From Ruminococcus sp. (GTDB lineage Bacteria > Bacillota > Clostridia > Oscillospirales > Acutalibacteraceae): a stretch of DNA of 64,000 bases. Below, piece by piece: positions 43,652 through 54,950 of the stretch (positions are counted from its first letter, which is position 1; each line of letters begins with the position of its first letter). The stretch is from contig JAFTHZ010000025.1 in NCBI GenBank assembly GCA_017457155.1, forward strand, positions 31,426-95,425, in the 5' to 3' direction. A model generated the notes under the pieces. The model was not told the DNA's origin and did not search any database. It worked only from the letters and a program-made list of their open reading frames with translations. The translations under genes were made by a program, and so were the position numbers.

Positions 43652-44236
43652 TTAGTTCTGCTCTCTGAAGATGATGGAGCCGTTTTCTGCGTCCATTGCA
43701 TCAACGATGGCGAGGGACTCCAGATGATATCCCATGTTGCGGATAACACGACCGCCAATCTGGAAGCCTTTCTCAATGACTATTCCACAGCCCTCAACAA
43801 CAGCTCCTGCAGATTCTGCGATAGAGATGAGTCCCTGCAGTGCACAACCATTGGCAAGAAAGTCATCAATAATAAGAACATGCTCTCCCTCGTGGAGGAA
43901 TCGCTTGGAGACAATAACCTGGTTTTTGTTTTTGTGGGTGAAGGACTCTACCTCGGCCACATACATATCTCCGTCGATGTTGATGGATTTTGATTTTTTG
44001 GCAAAAACCAGAGGAACTGAGAATTCTTTTGCCACAAATGCGGCAATACCAATACCTGATGCCTCGATGGTCATAACCTTTGAGACAGGCTTGTGTCCGA
44101 AGCGACGCTTGAATTCCCGACCTATTTCTTCCATTAATGCAATATCCATCTGATGGTTGAGAAAGCTGTCAACCTTAAGTACATTTCCTGCTTTGACAAC
44201 TCCGTCCTTCAGTATTCTTTCTTCTAAGAAGTTCAT
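43652..44236 (-). CDS. xpt: Xanthine phosphoribosyltransferase
   Basis: This 194-residue purine salvage enzyme converts xanthine and PRPP to XMP. The PRPP motif VLIIDDFLANGCAL is at about residue 125, with VMTIEASGIGIAAFVA at about 55. NFLEERILKDG opens the protein as in Bacillus Xpt. ATG44236 follows AGGGAGA. It lies 22 bp after the FAD protein gene and may be co-transcribed. No purine riboswitch consensus is visible upstream. Confidence 0.93.
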   Translation of the reverse strand: MNFLEERILKDGVVKAGNVLKVDSFLNHQMDIALMEEIGREFKRRFGHKPVSKVMTIEASGIGIAAFVAKEFSVPLVFAKKSKSINIDGDMYVAEVESFTHKNKNQVIVSKRFLHEGEHVLIIDDFLANGCALQGLISIAESAGAVVEGCGIVIEKGFQIGGRVIRNMGYHLESLAIVDAMDAENGSIIFREQN

Positions 44237-44258
44237 ATGTATTCTCCCTTGATGTCTG

Positions 44259-45623
44259 TTATTTTGTGATGTCTCTTGCCACGTACACACCGCTGGCGGA
44301 TGCATGGGACAGAGAGTGGGTGATACCGCTTCCGTCACCGATAATATAAAGTCCGGGATAGCAGGTTTCCAGCTGCTTGTTGACCTTTACTTCCATGTTG
44401 TAGAACTTGACCTCTACACCATAGAGCAGGGTGTCATCATTGGCAGTACCCGGAGCAACCTTGTCCAGAGCGTATATCATATCAATGATGGCATCCAGAA
44501 TACGCTTGGGCAGTACAAGACTCAGGTCACCGGGAGTTGCGTTGAGGGTTGGAGTGATGAAGGCATCGCTCATACGTCCCTCGGTTGAGCGGCGTCCGCG
44601 GATCAGATCTCCGAACCGCTGCACAAGCACACCGCCTCCAAGCATATTGCTGAGCCTTGCAATGGATTCTCCGTAGCCGTTGGAATCCTTGAAAGGTTCT
44701 GACAGATGCTGGGCAACCAACAAAGCGAAGTTTGTATTCTCTGTTTGCTTTTCGGGGTCTTCATAGCTGTGTCCGTTGACGGTGATGATTCCGTTGGTGT
44801 TCTCATTTACGACAGCACCTTTAGGATTCATACAGAAGGTGCGGACCTTGTCTCCGTATTTTTCAGTTCTGTATACGATCTTGCTCTCGTACAGTTCATC
44901 TGTCAGGTGTGCGAACACACTAGCGGGCAGCTCAACTCTTACACCAATGTCAACTCGGTTCGAGCTTGTGGGGATATCAAGATCCTTACAAACCTGCTCC
45001 ATCCATTTGCTGCCGCTTCGACCGACAGAGACAATGCATTTGTAGCATGAATATATTTTATCCTTGCATTTTACTCCGTAGCCACCTGCAATAATCTTGA
45101 TTGCCTCCACAGGAGTGTCAAAGAAGAAGTCGGCCTTGTCCTTCAGGTAATCGTATATGTTCTCAAGAACAACATAGTTGATGTCAGTACCCAGATGGCG
45201 GACCGAAGCATCCAGAAGATGAAGGTCGTGCTGAATACACAGGGTCTTGAATCTGGTCCCAGCGGTGGAGTACAGCTTTGTACCTTCGCCGCCGAACTTC
45301 AGGTTGATTTCGTCTACATAATGCATCAGGTCCAGAGCGGGCTTCTTGCCGATGTATTCGTACAGCGTACCTCCGAAGTCGTTGGTAATGTTGTACTTTC
45401 CGTCGGAGAAAGCACCTGCACCACCGAAACCGCTCATAATAGAGCAGCTTTTGCATTTGATACAGCTTTTTATTTTGTCACCATCAATGGGACAGCGGCG
45501 TTTGCTCAATTCATGTCCCGCTTCAAATACTGCGATTTTCAGATCAGGCCTGTGCTGAATCAACTCGTAGGTAGCAAAGATTCCGCCGGGACCTGCGCCA
45601 ATAATAATCACATCATAGTTCAT
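44259..45623 (-). CDS. COG2509-type FAD-dependent dehydrogenase
   Basis: The 454-residue flavoprotein has an N-terminal dinucleotide fold (YDVIIIGAGPGGIFATYEL). A Cys cluster (CPIDGDKIKSCIKCKSC) precedes the COG2509 signature GFGGAGAFSDGKYN at about residues 66-80. GLYIIGDGSGITHSLSHA near the C-terminus is the second FAD segment. Substrate is unknown. The four cysteines may bind an iron-sulfur cluster. ATG45623 follows GGAGGT. It heads a probable two-gene unit with xpt. Confidence 0.87.
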   Translation of the reverse strand: MNYDVIIIGAGPGGIFATYELIQHRPDLKIAVFEAGHELSKRRCPIDGDKIKSCIKCKSCSIMSGFGGAGAFSDGKYNITNDFGGTLYEYIGKKPALDLMHYVDEINLKFGGEGTKLYSTAGTRFKTLCIQHDLHLLDASVRHLGTDINYVVLENIYDYLKDKADFFFDTPVEAIKIIAGGYGVKCKDKIYSCYKCIVSVGRSGSKWMEQVCKDLDIPTSSNRVDIGVRVELPASVFAHLTDELYESKIVYRTEKYGDKVRTFCMNPKGAVVNENTNGIITVNGHSYEDPEKQTENTNFALLVAQHLSEPFKDSNGYGESIARLSNMLGGGVLVQRFGDLIRGRRSTEGRMSDAFITPTLNATPGDLSLVLPKRILDAIIDMIYALDKVAPGTANDDTLLYGVEVKFYNMEVKVNKQLETCYPGLYIIGDGSGITHSLSHASASGVYVARDITK

Positions 45624-45788
45624 CAGATTACCTCCTGTACAGGTGATAAAGATTGTGTCCATAATATAGATTTATTTTATCATATACCCGATAAAAAGTA
45701 AATCTATAATGAAGAATCTTTTAGTATTGATTTAACTATGAATTATTAAAGTAAAGAAACGAGCACCGACTAAGTCGATGCTCGTTTC

Positions 45789-45873
45789 TGGTGGGAGAAG
45801 GTGGATTCGAACCACCGAAGTCACTGACAACAGATTTACAGTCTGCCCCCTTTGGCCACTCGGGAATTCTCCC
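45789..45873 (-). tRNA. tRNA-Tyr (anticodon GTA)
   Basis: An 85-nt class II tRNA with a long variable arm and encoded CCA. The acceptor GGGAGAA pairs with TTCTCCC. The anticodon loop CTGTAAA gives GTA. Confidence 0.96.
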
Positions 45874-45910
45874 ATATGAAAGACCTGCAGAAATGCAGGT
45901 CTTTGTTTAC

Positions 45911-45986
45911 TGGAGCTGGTGGACGGACTTGAACCCCCGACCTGCTGATTACAAATCAGCTGCTCTACCAACTGAGCTACACCAGC
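45911..45986 (-). tRNA. tRNA-Thr (anticodon TGT)
   Basis: A 76-nt cloverleaf includes an encoded CCA. The acceptor GCTGGTG pairs with CACCAGC. The anticodon loop TTTGTAA gives TGT. It precedes tRNA-Tyr by 37 bp in the same direction. Confidence 0.96.
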
Positions 45987-46197
45987 ACGAAAGTGCCTAA
46001 TTAATATAACACGGTTTAAGTCACTTGTCAACAGTTTTTTATAAATTTTTTTAAATTTTTCTTTTGAGTTTATTCTTTATTCGGTATTGTTTTTCTTTTT
46101 TGATTATAGTATGATAGCTTTTGGCGGTTACTGTCTCAAGGACAAAGAAACCGACAAATTACCTAGATGATTATTATATGGAGAAGAGGTGTTTTGT

Positions 46198-48108
46198 GTG
46201 GCGGTACTGAGTGTTCGTGGACTTTCTATGACCTTTGTGGAGAGGACTTTGTTCTCTGATGTGAGCTTTGATATTGAGAAGCGGGACATAATGGGTTTTA
46301 TCGGCAGAAACGGTACCGGAAAGACCACCCTCTTCAAACTCATCACAGGAGAACTTAGTCCCTCGGGGGGAGATATTTTTATCTCTAAGGATACTAAGGT
46401 AGGCTATATGCGACAGCATGCCTGCGAGGATCCTCAGCGGACGGTCTTTGAGGAGCTTCGTTCGGTTTTCAGACCTTTGATGGAGCTGGAGCAGGAGATC
46501 GAGCATCTCACCTGTCTTGTAGAGAAGGGTGAGGGGGATATGGATTCTCTCATAGCCCGTCAGACGGCTCTTATTGACAGATTCAACGCAGAGGGCGGAC
46601 TTACTTATGTTAGCCGTACCCGTTCAGCGCTTCTGGGACTGGGGTTTTCTGCGGAGGACCTTGACCGTGCCGTAGGGACTCTCAGCGGCGGACAGGCCTC
46701 AAAGCTTTCTCTTGCAAAGCTGCTTCTTTCGGGAGCCGACCTGCTGTTGCTGGATGAGCCCACAAACCATCTGGACATTAATTCTGTCAGATGGCTGGAA
46801 GGGTTTATTAAGGATTTTCAGGGTGCAGCTCTTATAATCAGCCATGACCGATATTTTCTGGATGCTGTCACAAACAAGACCATCGAGCTTAAGCATAGGC
46901 GGGTCACCTCTTATGACGGTAACTACACCGTGTTTATGGAGAAAAAGGCCAGAGAGCTTGAGGCGATGAAGAGACTCTATGACAAAGAAGTCAGAGAGAT
47001 AAAGCGTATTGAGGGAATTGTAGAACAGCAGAAGAGATGGAACCAGGCTCATAATTACGTTACTGCCGCCAGCAAGCAGAAGGAGGCAGATCGAATAAAG
47101 GCCCGCCTTGTAAAGCCTGAGGGGGAGGAGAGCTCCATCCACCTGAGCTTTGAGCCGAGGCGTGAGAGCGGAAACGATGTTCTAATCTGTAGGAATATCT
47201 CAAAGAGCTTTGATGGAGTTCCTGTTATCAATAATATAGATATGCACATTCGCAAGGGTGAGCGAGTATTCATTGTGGGAGCAAATGGTTGCGGAAAAAC
47301 CACCCTGTTCAAGATACTCTGCGGAATCTACGATGCACAGTATGACCAGCTTCAGTATGGGGCCAGAGTCGACATGGGCTACTTTGATCAGATGCAGTCC
47401 GATCTGACTCCTACAAAGGATGCCGTAACTGAGATAAGCGATGCCTATCCCCGTATGAGCAACACAGAGATACGCACTGCTCTGGGAGCGTTTCTTATTA
47501 AGGGCGACGATGTTTTTAAGCCTATATCAGCCCTCAGCGGTGGAGAGCGTGCCCGTATCTCCTTGCTGAAGCTTGTGCTGTCCGGAGCAAACTTTTTTCT
47601 GCTTGATGAGCCTACAAATCATCTGGATACTCCCTCCAGAGAGGCGCTGGAGAATACCCTTCTCAATTACGAAGGAACCATGCTCATTATAAGCCATGAC
47701 CGATATTTCATAAATAAGCTGGCAGACAGAGTTCTGGAGCTGACACCTGCAGGTATAACAGAATATCTGGGTAACTATGATTATTATATAGAAAAATCCT
47801 CGGCTATGAATAATACTGATGATAAAGAAAACTCAACGCAGGAGAACGAGCCCAAAAAGCCCAAGGTCAATGAGTATAAGCTGAGAAAAGAGGAACAGGC
47901 CAGAGAGCGCAAACGCCTCAATGACCTGAAGAAAACAGAGGAAGCTATTGAAACTGTGGAACAGGAGATAGACAGGGTACAGAATCAGCTCTGCAGTGAA
48001 GAGGTAACCGCAGATTATGAGAAGCTTATGGAGCTTACTGAGAAGCTGCAGTCCCTTCAGGAAGAACAATCACAGCTTTATGAGCAGTGGGAACAGCTGG
48101 CAGAGTAA
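46198..48108 (+). CDS. ABC-F family ATPase
   Basis: This 636-residue protein has two ABC domains and no membrane segment. Walker A motifs are GRNGTGKTT (about residue 38) and GANGCGKTT (about 360). Signature motifs are LSGGQASKLSLAKLL and LSGGERARISLLKL, and LLLLDEPTNHLD and FFLLDEPTNHLD are the Walker B boxes. The linker between domains is charged and helical, and a coiled-coil tail of about 80 residues ends the protein. ABC-F proteins act on the ribosome in translation or antibiotic protection. GTG46198 follows GAGGTG. Confidence 0.9.
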   Translation: MAVLSVRGLSMTFVERTLFSDVSFDIEKRDIMGFIGRNGTGKTTLFKLITGELSPSGGDIFISKDTKVGYMRQHACEDPQRTVFEELRSVFRPLMELEQEIEHLTCLVEKGEGDMDSLIARQTALIDRFNAEGGLTYVSRTRSALLGLGFSAEDLDRAVGTLSGGQASKLSLAKLLLSGADLLLLDEPTNHLDINSVRWLEGFIKDFQGAALIISHDRYFLDAVTNKTIELKHRRVTSYDGNYTVFMEKKARELEAMKRLYDKEVREIKRIEGIVEQQKRWNQAHNYVTAASKQKEADRIKARLVKPEGEESSIHLSFEPRRESGNDVLICRNISKSFDGVPVINNIDMHIRKGERVFIVGANGCGKTTLFKILCGIYDAQYDQLQYGARVDMGYFDQMQSDLTPTKDAVTEISDAYPRMSNTEIRTALGAFLIKGDDVFKPISALSGGERARISLLKLVLSGANFFLLDEPTNHLDTPSREALENTLLNYEGTMLIISHDRYFINKLADRVLELTPAGITEYLGNYDYYIEKSSAMNNTDDKENSTQENEPKKPKVNEYKLRKEEQARERKRLNDLKKTEEAIETVEQEIDRVQNQLCSEEVTADYEKLMELTEKLQSLQEEQSQLYEQWEQLAE

Positions 48109-48152
48109 CCTGTGTTTTCATAAGATCGGTCCAATCGGCAACAGATATATTA

Positions 48153-48181
48153 TTGACAAAATGCCCTGTTTGCATTATCAT
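48153..48181 (+). promoter_or_regulatory. Promoter of the lipoprotein gene at 48230
   Basis: TTGACA and TATCAT are spaced by 17 bp. Confidence 0.65.
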
Positions 48182-48229
48182 ATTTAAGATGCTAGTTTAA
48201 CTATGTTTTCAAGTTTCAGGAGGATAAAG

Positions 48230-48976
48230 ATGAAAAAACGTATTTTTGCATTTGTACTCGCTGCTGTACTCGTTATGTGTCTTTTCAGCGGATGTAAAAA
48301 AACCGGCAAGATGGACGCTCAGATCGAGCTTATATCTGAGAATATCGAGACCTGGGCAATGAGCACAGAGAACGAAAACGCTACATACAGCTACGGCGTA
48401 ACAGATATGGATCAGAACGGCAGACTTGAGATTGTTGCCTTCAAAATGTACGGCAAGATGTCTGCTGTTACCGAGATCACCTGCTATGAGGTTTCTCAGG
48501 ATAAGAAGTCTCTGGAGAAATGTGACTATGCCAAGGCAGGAGATACACATGTTGATATAGAGTCAGAAACAGCTCAGTGCTTCGAGGTTGACGACCAGTT
48601 CTACTATGTTTTTGAGGACAGAACCTACGACAGCGCATCTGCTGACTATTATGCAAAGGTTGCAATCACACTTAAAGACGGAAAGATCACTGAGGAGGTT
48701 CTCGCAAACAAGGCAAAGCTTGCAGTTGCTATTGATGACGAGAACTACGAGGAGACAATAACCTATACAGACACCCAGGGCAAAGCTATCACCGAGGCAC
48801 AGTATGAGAACGCAGGTGTTGACAGATTTGATGGCGCCGAGAAGACCATCGCAGCTTTCGGATGGTTCGGATACAGCTCAACAAACCACGCAGACCTTAT
48901 GTCATACAGCACAGAGAAGAGAAATGAGATTCTCAAGGATTCCTACCTGAAGTTTACTGTTGACAGAGAGTTCTGA
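48230..48976 (+). CDS. Lipoprotein of unknown function
   Basis: The 248-residue precursor has a lipobox MCLFSGC (Cys at about residue 22) after a short signal peptide. The mature part starts with NATYSYGVTDMDQNGRLEIV, whose DMDQNGR is an EF-hand-like loop common in Ruminococcus surface lipoproteins. The remainder is mixed alpha/beta with many acidic residues. I recognise no family beyond this loop. AGGAGGAT precedes ATG48230. A terminator follows, so it is monocistronic. Confidence 0.82.
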   Translation: MKKRIFAFVLAAVLVMCLFSGCKKTGKMDAQIELISENIETWAMSTENENATYSYGVTDMDQNGRLEIVAFKMYGKMSAVTEITCYEVSQDKKSLEKCDYAKAGDTHVDIESETAQCFEVDDQFYYVFEDRTYDSASADYYAKVAITLKDGKITEEVLANKAKLAVAIDDENYEETITYTDTQGKAITEAQYENAGVDRFDGAEKTIAAFGWFGYSSTNHADLMSYSTEKRNEILKDSYLKFTVDREF

Positions 48977-49002
48977 TTGATAGCTTAACATGTGTTTTTT
49001 TC

Positions 49003-49036
49003 AGCACCTGACTTTTCAGTCGGGTGCTGTTTTTTA
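49003..49036 (+). terminator. Terminator after the lipoprotein gene
   Basis: AGCACCTGAC and GTCGGGTGCT form a stem around TTTTCA and are followed by six T. Confidence 0.9.
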
Positions 49037-49131
49037 TGTCAGAAGTTTTTGGGTCTCATAATATATCAGTGAGATGGGAGAGAATATGAGGAGTCATGAT
49101 GAATTTTTATGAATAAATAGGAATTTATTTA

Positions 49132-49160
49132 TTGACAAAAATAAGATAAGAGAGTATTAT
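49132..49160 (+). promoter_or_regulatory. Promoter of the antiporter gene
   Basis: TTGACA and TATTAT are spaced by 17 bp. The predicted start near 49167 is the first base of a structured leader. Confidence 0.8.
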
Positions 49161-49166
49161 TTAGTC

Positions 49167-49217
49167 GCCCACAAGAGTGTTTGACATAGAACGCATATTG
49201 TCAGATGCGATTGTGGG
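49167..49217 (+). promoter_or_regulatory. Structured 5' leader of the antiporter gene
   Basis: CCCACAA (49168-49174) pairs with TTGTGGG (49211-49217). Inside, CGCAT (49192-49196) pairs with ATGCG (49205-49209), and GACA/TGTC is a possible alternative pairing. The fold begins at the predicted transcription start. No terminator is visible, so control would be at translation or stability. I do not match it to a known class. Confidence 0.55.
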
Positions 49218-49258
49218 TATTACTACGATTTATTATTTTATGAAATTAGGTGCAAAAA

Positions 49259-50533
49259 ATGGAAGTTTTACTTACTCTTGCGATTGCGCTGTTTGCGGGT
49301 CTGATGATGACAAGAGCCTGTAAGCCGCTGGGATTCCCTGCGGTAACAGGATACCTTATTGCAGGTATTCTGATCGGACCTTATTGCTTGGGAATGCTGG
49401 GGATCGAAGGCCTCGGTTTTGTTTCTCTTGAGAATGTGGAGCAGTTCACAGTGTTGTCAGAGGCAGCTCTCGGATTTATTGCTTTCACAATCGGAAACGA
49501 GTTCAGACTCTCAAGTATAAAGCAGATAGGAAAGCAGGCGTTCGTAATCGCCCTGTTCGGAGCGGTTGGAGCTACTATCCTTGTGGATGGCGCCCTTATT
49601 GCCTTGTCATACCTGATGCCCGGAGTTGTAAACCTGCCCATAGCTCTCACTCTTGGAGCTATTGCCTCAGCAACAGCTCCTGCTGCCACACTTATGGTAG
49701 TCCGTCAGTATAAGGCAAAGGGTCCCGTGACACAAATGCTTCTTCCCGTTGTTGCTATTGATGATGCAATCGGTCTGATTGTATTTGCGATCTCTCTCGG
49801 TCTTGCAAAGGCATTCAACTCCGGAAAGCTTGATGTGCTTTCTATAGCAGTTGAGCCTATGATTGAGATCGTTTTTTCCATTGCAGTGGGTGCTCTTCTG
49901 GGTGCGCTGCTGTCATATACCGAGAGACTTTTCCACTCCCGAAGCAAGCGACTGTCCATCACAGTTGCATATGTGCTTCTGGGTGCGGCTATCTCTCAGA
50001 TCAAGTTCCATATAGGTCCTGTACACTGCGGATTTTCATCGCTGCTTCTTCTGATGATGATGGGTACGGTATTCTGTAATATGTGTGATTTCTCAGAGGA
50101 GCTTATGGATAGACTTGATCGCTGGACAGGTCCGCTGTTTGCTCTGTTCTTTGTCATCAGCGGCGCAGAGCTTGAGCTGGGTACCTTTGCACAGCTGTCG
50201 ATGGTGATTGTTGGCGTTGTATATATTGCATTCAGATGTCTCGGTAAATACTACGGTGCAGCCCTCAGTGCAAAGATTACTCATTGTGAGCCCACTATTC
50301 AGAAGTATCTGGGAATCACCCTCTTCCCCCAGGCAGGCGTTGCACTGGGTATGACCATTATTGCTACTGCTGAGCTTGGCGGTGTGCAGGGAAGTACCAT
50401 ACGCAACATCACTCTGTTCTCTGTTATGATTTACGAACTCATAGGTCCTATGCTCACAAAGATAGCTCTCACTAAGGCAGGCGAGATTATCCCCGAGGGC
50501 AGAAAGTCCTCTCGTGGTGTTATGCATCATTGA
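49259..50533 (+). CDS. Kef/CPA2-type cation:proton antiporter
   Basis: The 424-residue protein has about 12-13 membrane segments and the Na+/H+ exchanger fold. GYLIAGILIGPYCLGMLG is at about residue 33, ALGAIASATAPAATLMVVRQY-type sequence at about 145, and VVAIDDAIGLIVFAISL, with the paired Asp of the ion site, at about 165. It lacks the C-terminal TrkA-N domain of KefB/KefC. It probably exports K+ or Na+ in exchange for protons. ATG49259 is chosen because AGGTG lies 8 bp upstream. A structured leader precedes it. Confidence 0.87.
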   Translation: MEVLLTLAIALFAGLMMTRACKPLGFPAVTGYLIAGILIGPYCLGMLGIEGLGFVSLENVEQFTVLSEAALGFIAFTIGNEFRLSSIKQIGKQAFVIALFGAVGATILVDGALIALSYLMPGVVNLPIALTLGAIASATAPAATLMVVRQYKAKGPVTQMLLPVVAIDDAIGLIVFAISLGLAKAFNSGKLDVLSIAVEPMIEIVFSIAVGALLGALLSYTERLFHSRSKRLSITVAYVLLGAAISQIKFHIGPVHCGFSSLLLLMMMGTVFCNMCDFSEELMDRLDRWTGPLFALFFVISGAELELGTFAQLSMVIVGVVYIAFRCLGKYYGAALSAKITHCEPTIQKYLGITLFPQAGVALGMTIIATAELGGVQGSTIRNITLFSVMIYELIGPMLTKIALTKAGEIIPEGRKSSRGVMHH

Positions 50534-50643
50534 TAATTAAACAACTTTTGTTGTCAATATATATAAGAAAAGCCACCGCGAAAAGCCCCTGAGTGGGCAA
50601 ATCGGAGATTATCTTCAAAAATCTCTCCGAAACCGAAAAAAAC

Positions 50644-50673
50644 TTGACAAAGTCTGCTTGTTTGTAGTATTAT
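50644..50673 (+). promoter_or_regulatory. Promoter of the T-box operon
   Basis: TTGACA and TATTAT are spaced by 18 bp, ending about 10 bp before the T-box leader starts. Confidence 0.75.
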
Positions 50674-50689
50674 AGTTGCAATCTTTTAA

Positions 50690-50955
50690 TTTTTAGAAAC
50701 AGCAAATGCTGTGATGGAAAATTGTGATTGCAATGCTACCCACAGAGAGCCGATGTTTGCTGAGAATCGGCGTTCAGAGTGATTACATCTCGTTCCTGAG
50801 CAGGATGCCTGAAGGTTCGCTGCTGCGATACAGTAGGGTGTCTCGGGTCGCTCCGTTAAAAGCGTAAGAGAGGTTGCAGCGTTGTCTGCGACAATTCGGG
50901 TGGTACCGCGGTTTATTATCGTCCTGAAGCATTCGTTGCTTCAGGACGTTTTGTT
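50690..50955 (+). promoter_or_regulatory. T-box riboswitch leader, probable leucine (CUC) specifier
   Basis: The T-box sequence GGGTGGTACCGCGG is at 50898-50911, ahead of a terminator (CGTCCTGAAGCA, 50920-50931, with TGCTTCAGGACG, then a T tract). Upstream, AGAGAG and CTGAGAATCGG mark the stem I apical region. By alignment with the B. subtilis glyQS leader (specifier, one base, then TTCTTGAGC), the specifier here is CTC at 50789-50791 followed by G and TTCCTGAGC. Uncharged tRNA-Leu would favour antitermination. The ATC triplet one base earlier (isoleucine) is the alternative. Confidence 0.93.
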
Positions 50956-50990
50956 ATTTTTTATATTTCAGAAAAAAGGAGGATGCTGTT

Positions 50991-52402
50991 ATGAAAACAG
51001 TAAGAATTGCAGACGTGACACTCAGAGAAGGCACGATAGCAAAGAATGCAACACTCAGCTTCAAGGAGAAGATTGAGATTGCTAAGCTACTTGATCGTAT
51101 CAGAGTCGACGTGATTGAGATGCCCGTAATCGAGAATGAGGCAACAGATACACTACTCATTAAGACGGTTGCTCCCCTGCTAAAGAACAGCACCCTCAGT
51201 GTTGATGCCGGTATGACAGAGGAGTCCGCTGAGAAAGCCTGGAAGGCTGTCTGCGGCGCAAAGAGTGCAAGAATGAGATTCTCTGTGCCTACATCCACAG
51301 TACAGATGGAGTACCTCAGCCACTGCAAGCCCAAGCAGATGCTGGCGCTGATTGAGAAGATGGTTTCTGCCTGTGCAAAATACTGCTCCGATGTGGAGTT
51401 CTGTGCGCAGGATGCTACCAGAAGCGAGCGTGAGTTCCTTTCTATGGCTGTATCAACTGCATTGAACGCAGGAGCCACCACAATCACAGTTTGTGACTCA
51501 GAGAGCCGTATGCTCCCTGATGAATATAAGAAGTTTATTGCTGACCTGTATGAGGATGTCCCCAAGCTCTCAGAGGTTAATCTGGCTGTATCATGCAGCA
51601 GTGAGCTGGGAATGTCAGGTGCATGTGCTCTGACAGCTGTATCCTCAGGTGCAACAGAGGTCAAAGCTGCTGTTACCAGAACTCAGCTTCCCACCGTTGA
51701 GAACACAGTCCACCTGATTCGCACAAGAGGCGAGAGCATTGATGTAGAGACTTCCGTCAATGTAACAGAGATGTCCCGTACTCTGAAGCAGATCAAGGCT
51801 ATTGCAAAGGCAAAGCGTTCAGAGACCACTCCCTTTGACAGCAAGATAACTACAGAGTCTGAGGATAGTATCAGACTGGACAGCGGTTCTGATATTTCCA
51901 CCTTGAGCCAGGCAGTGAAGGCCCTGGGCTATACACTTTCTGATGACGATACCGCCAAGGTGTTCGATGCATTCCTTAACACTGCCAAGAAGAAGCAGGT
52001 CGGTGCCAAGGAGCTGGAGGCAATCATTGCATCAGAAGCACTGCAGGTACCTCCCACATACAGACTTGTAAGCTTCGTTGTCAACAGTGGCAATATTATC
52101 AGCCCCACAGCAAACATTGTTGTTGAGAAGGAAGGCAAGAACTACACAGGACTCTCCACAGGAGACGGTCCTATTGACGCAGCACTGCTTGCACTTGAGC
52201 AGATCGTGGGTCATCACTATGAGCTGGATGACTTCCAGATTCAGTCTGTTACCGAGGGCAGAGAGGCTATGGGCGAGGCGCTCATCAAGCTTCGCTGTGA
52301 TGGCACACTCTACTCAGGAAGAGGTATCTCCACCGATATCATTGGTGCTACAATCCGTGCTTATCTCAATGCACTGAACAAAATCGTATACGGGGAGAAC
52401 TG

Positions 52403-52403
<1 letters not shown>
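50991..52403 (+). CDS. LeuA-like protein lacking the HxH metal site
   Basis: The 470-residue protein has the layout of 2-isopropylmalate synthase: an HMGL-type TIM barrel (about 1-270), a linker and a LeuA regulatory domain (about 355-465). The barrel keeps Asp8 and Arg12 in IADVTLREGT, but the family's DTTLRDGEQ is altered. The strand that should hold HCHNDLG reads SCSSELG (201-207), so both zinc-binding histidines are missing, and the later NGIGERAGN motif is also absent. The regulatory domain is well kept (STGDGPIDAALLAL, RGISTDIIGATIRAYLNALN). Catalysis as a normal synthase looks unlikely; leucine binding looks possible. It is first after the Leu T-box and overlaps the next start. Confidence 0.85.
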
Positions 52404-54928
<2,525 letters not shown>

Positions 54929-54950
54929 TTACGAAAAAGGAGTGTTTCAG

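Noticed and set aside
45624-45700. Purine riboswitch before the FAD protein-xpt unit
   Set aside because: The conserved TATAA and TTTCTACC elements of purine riboswitches are not visible.
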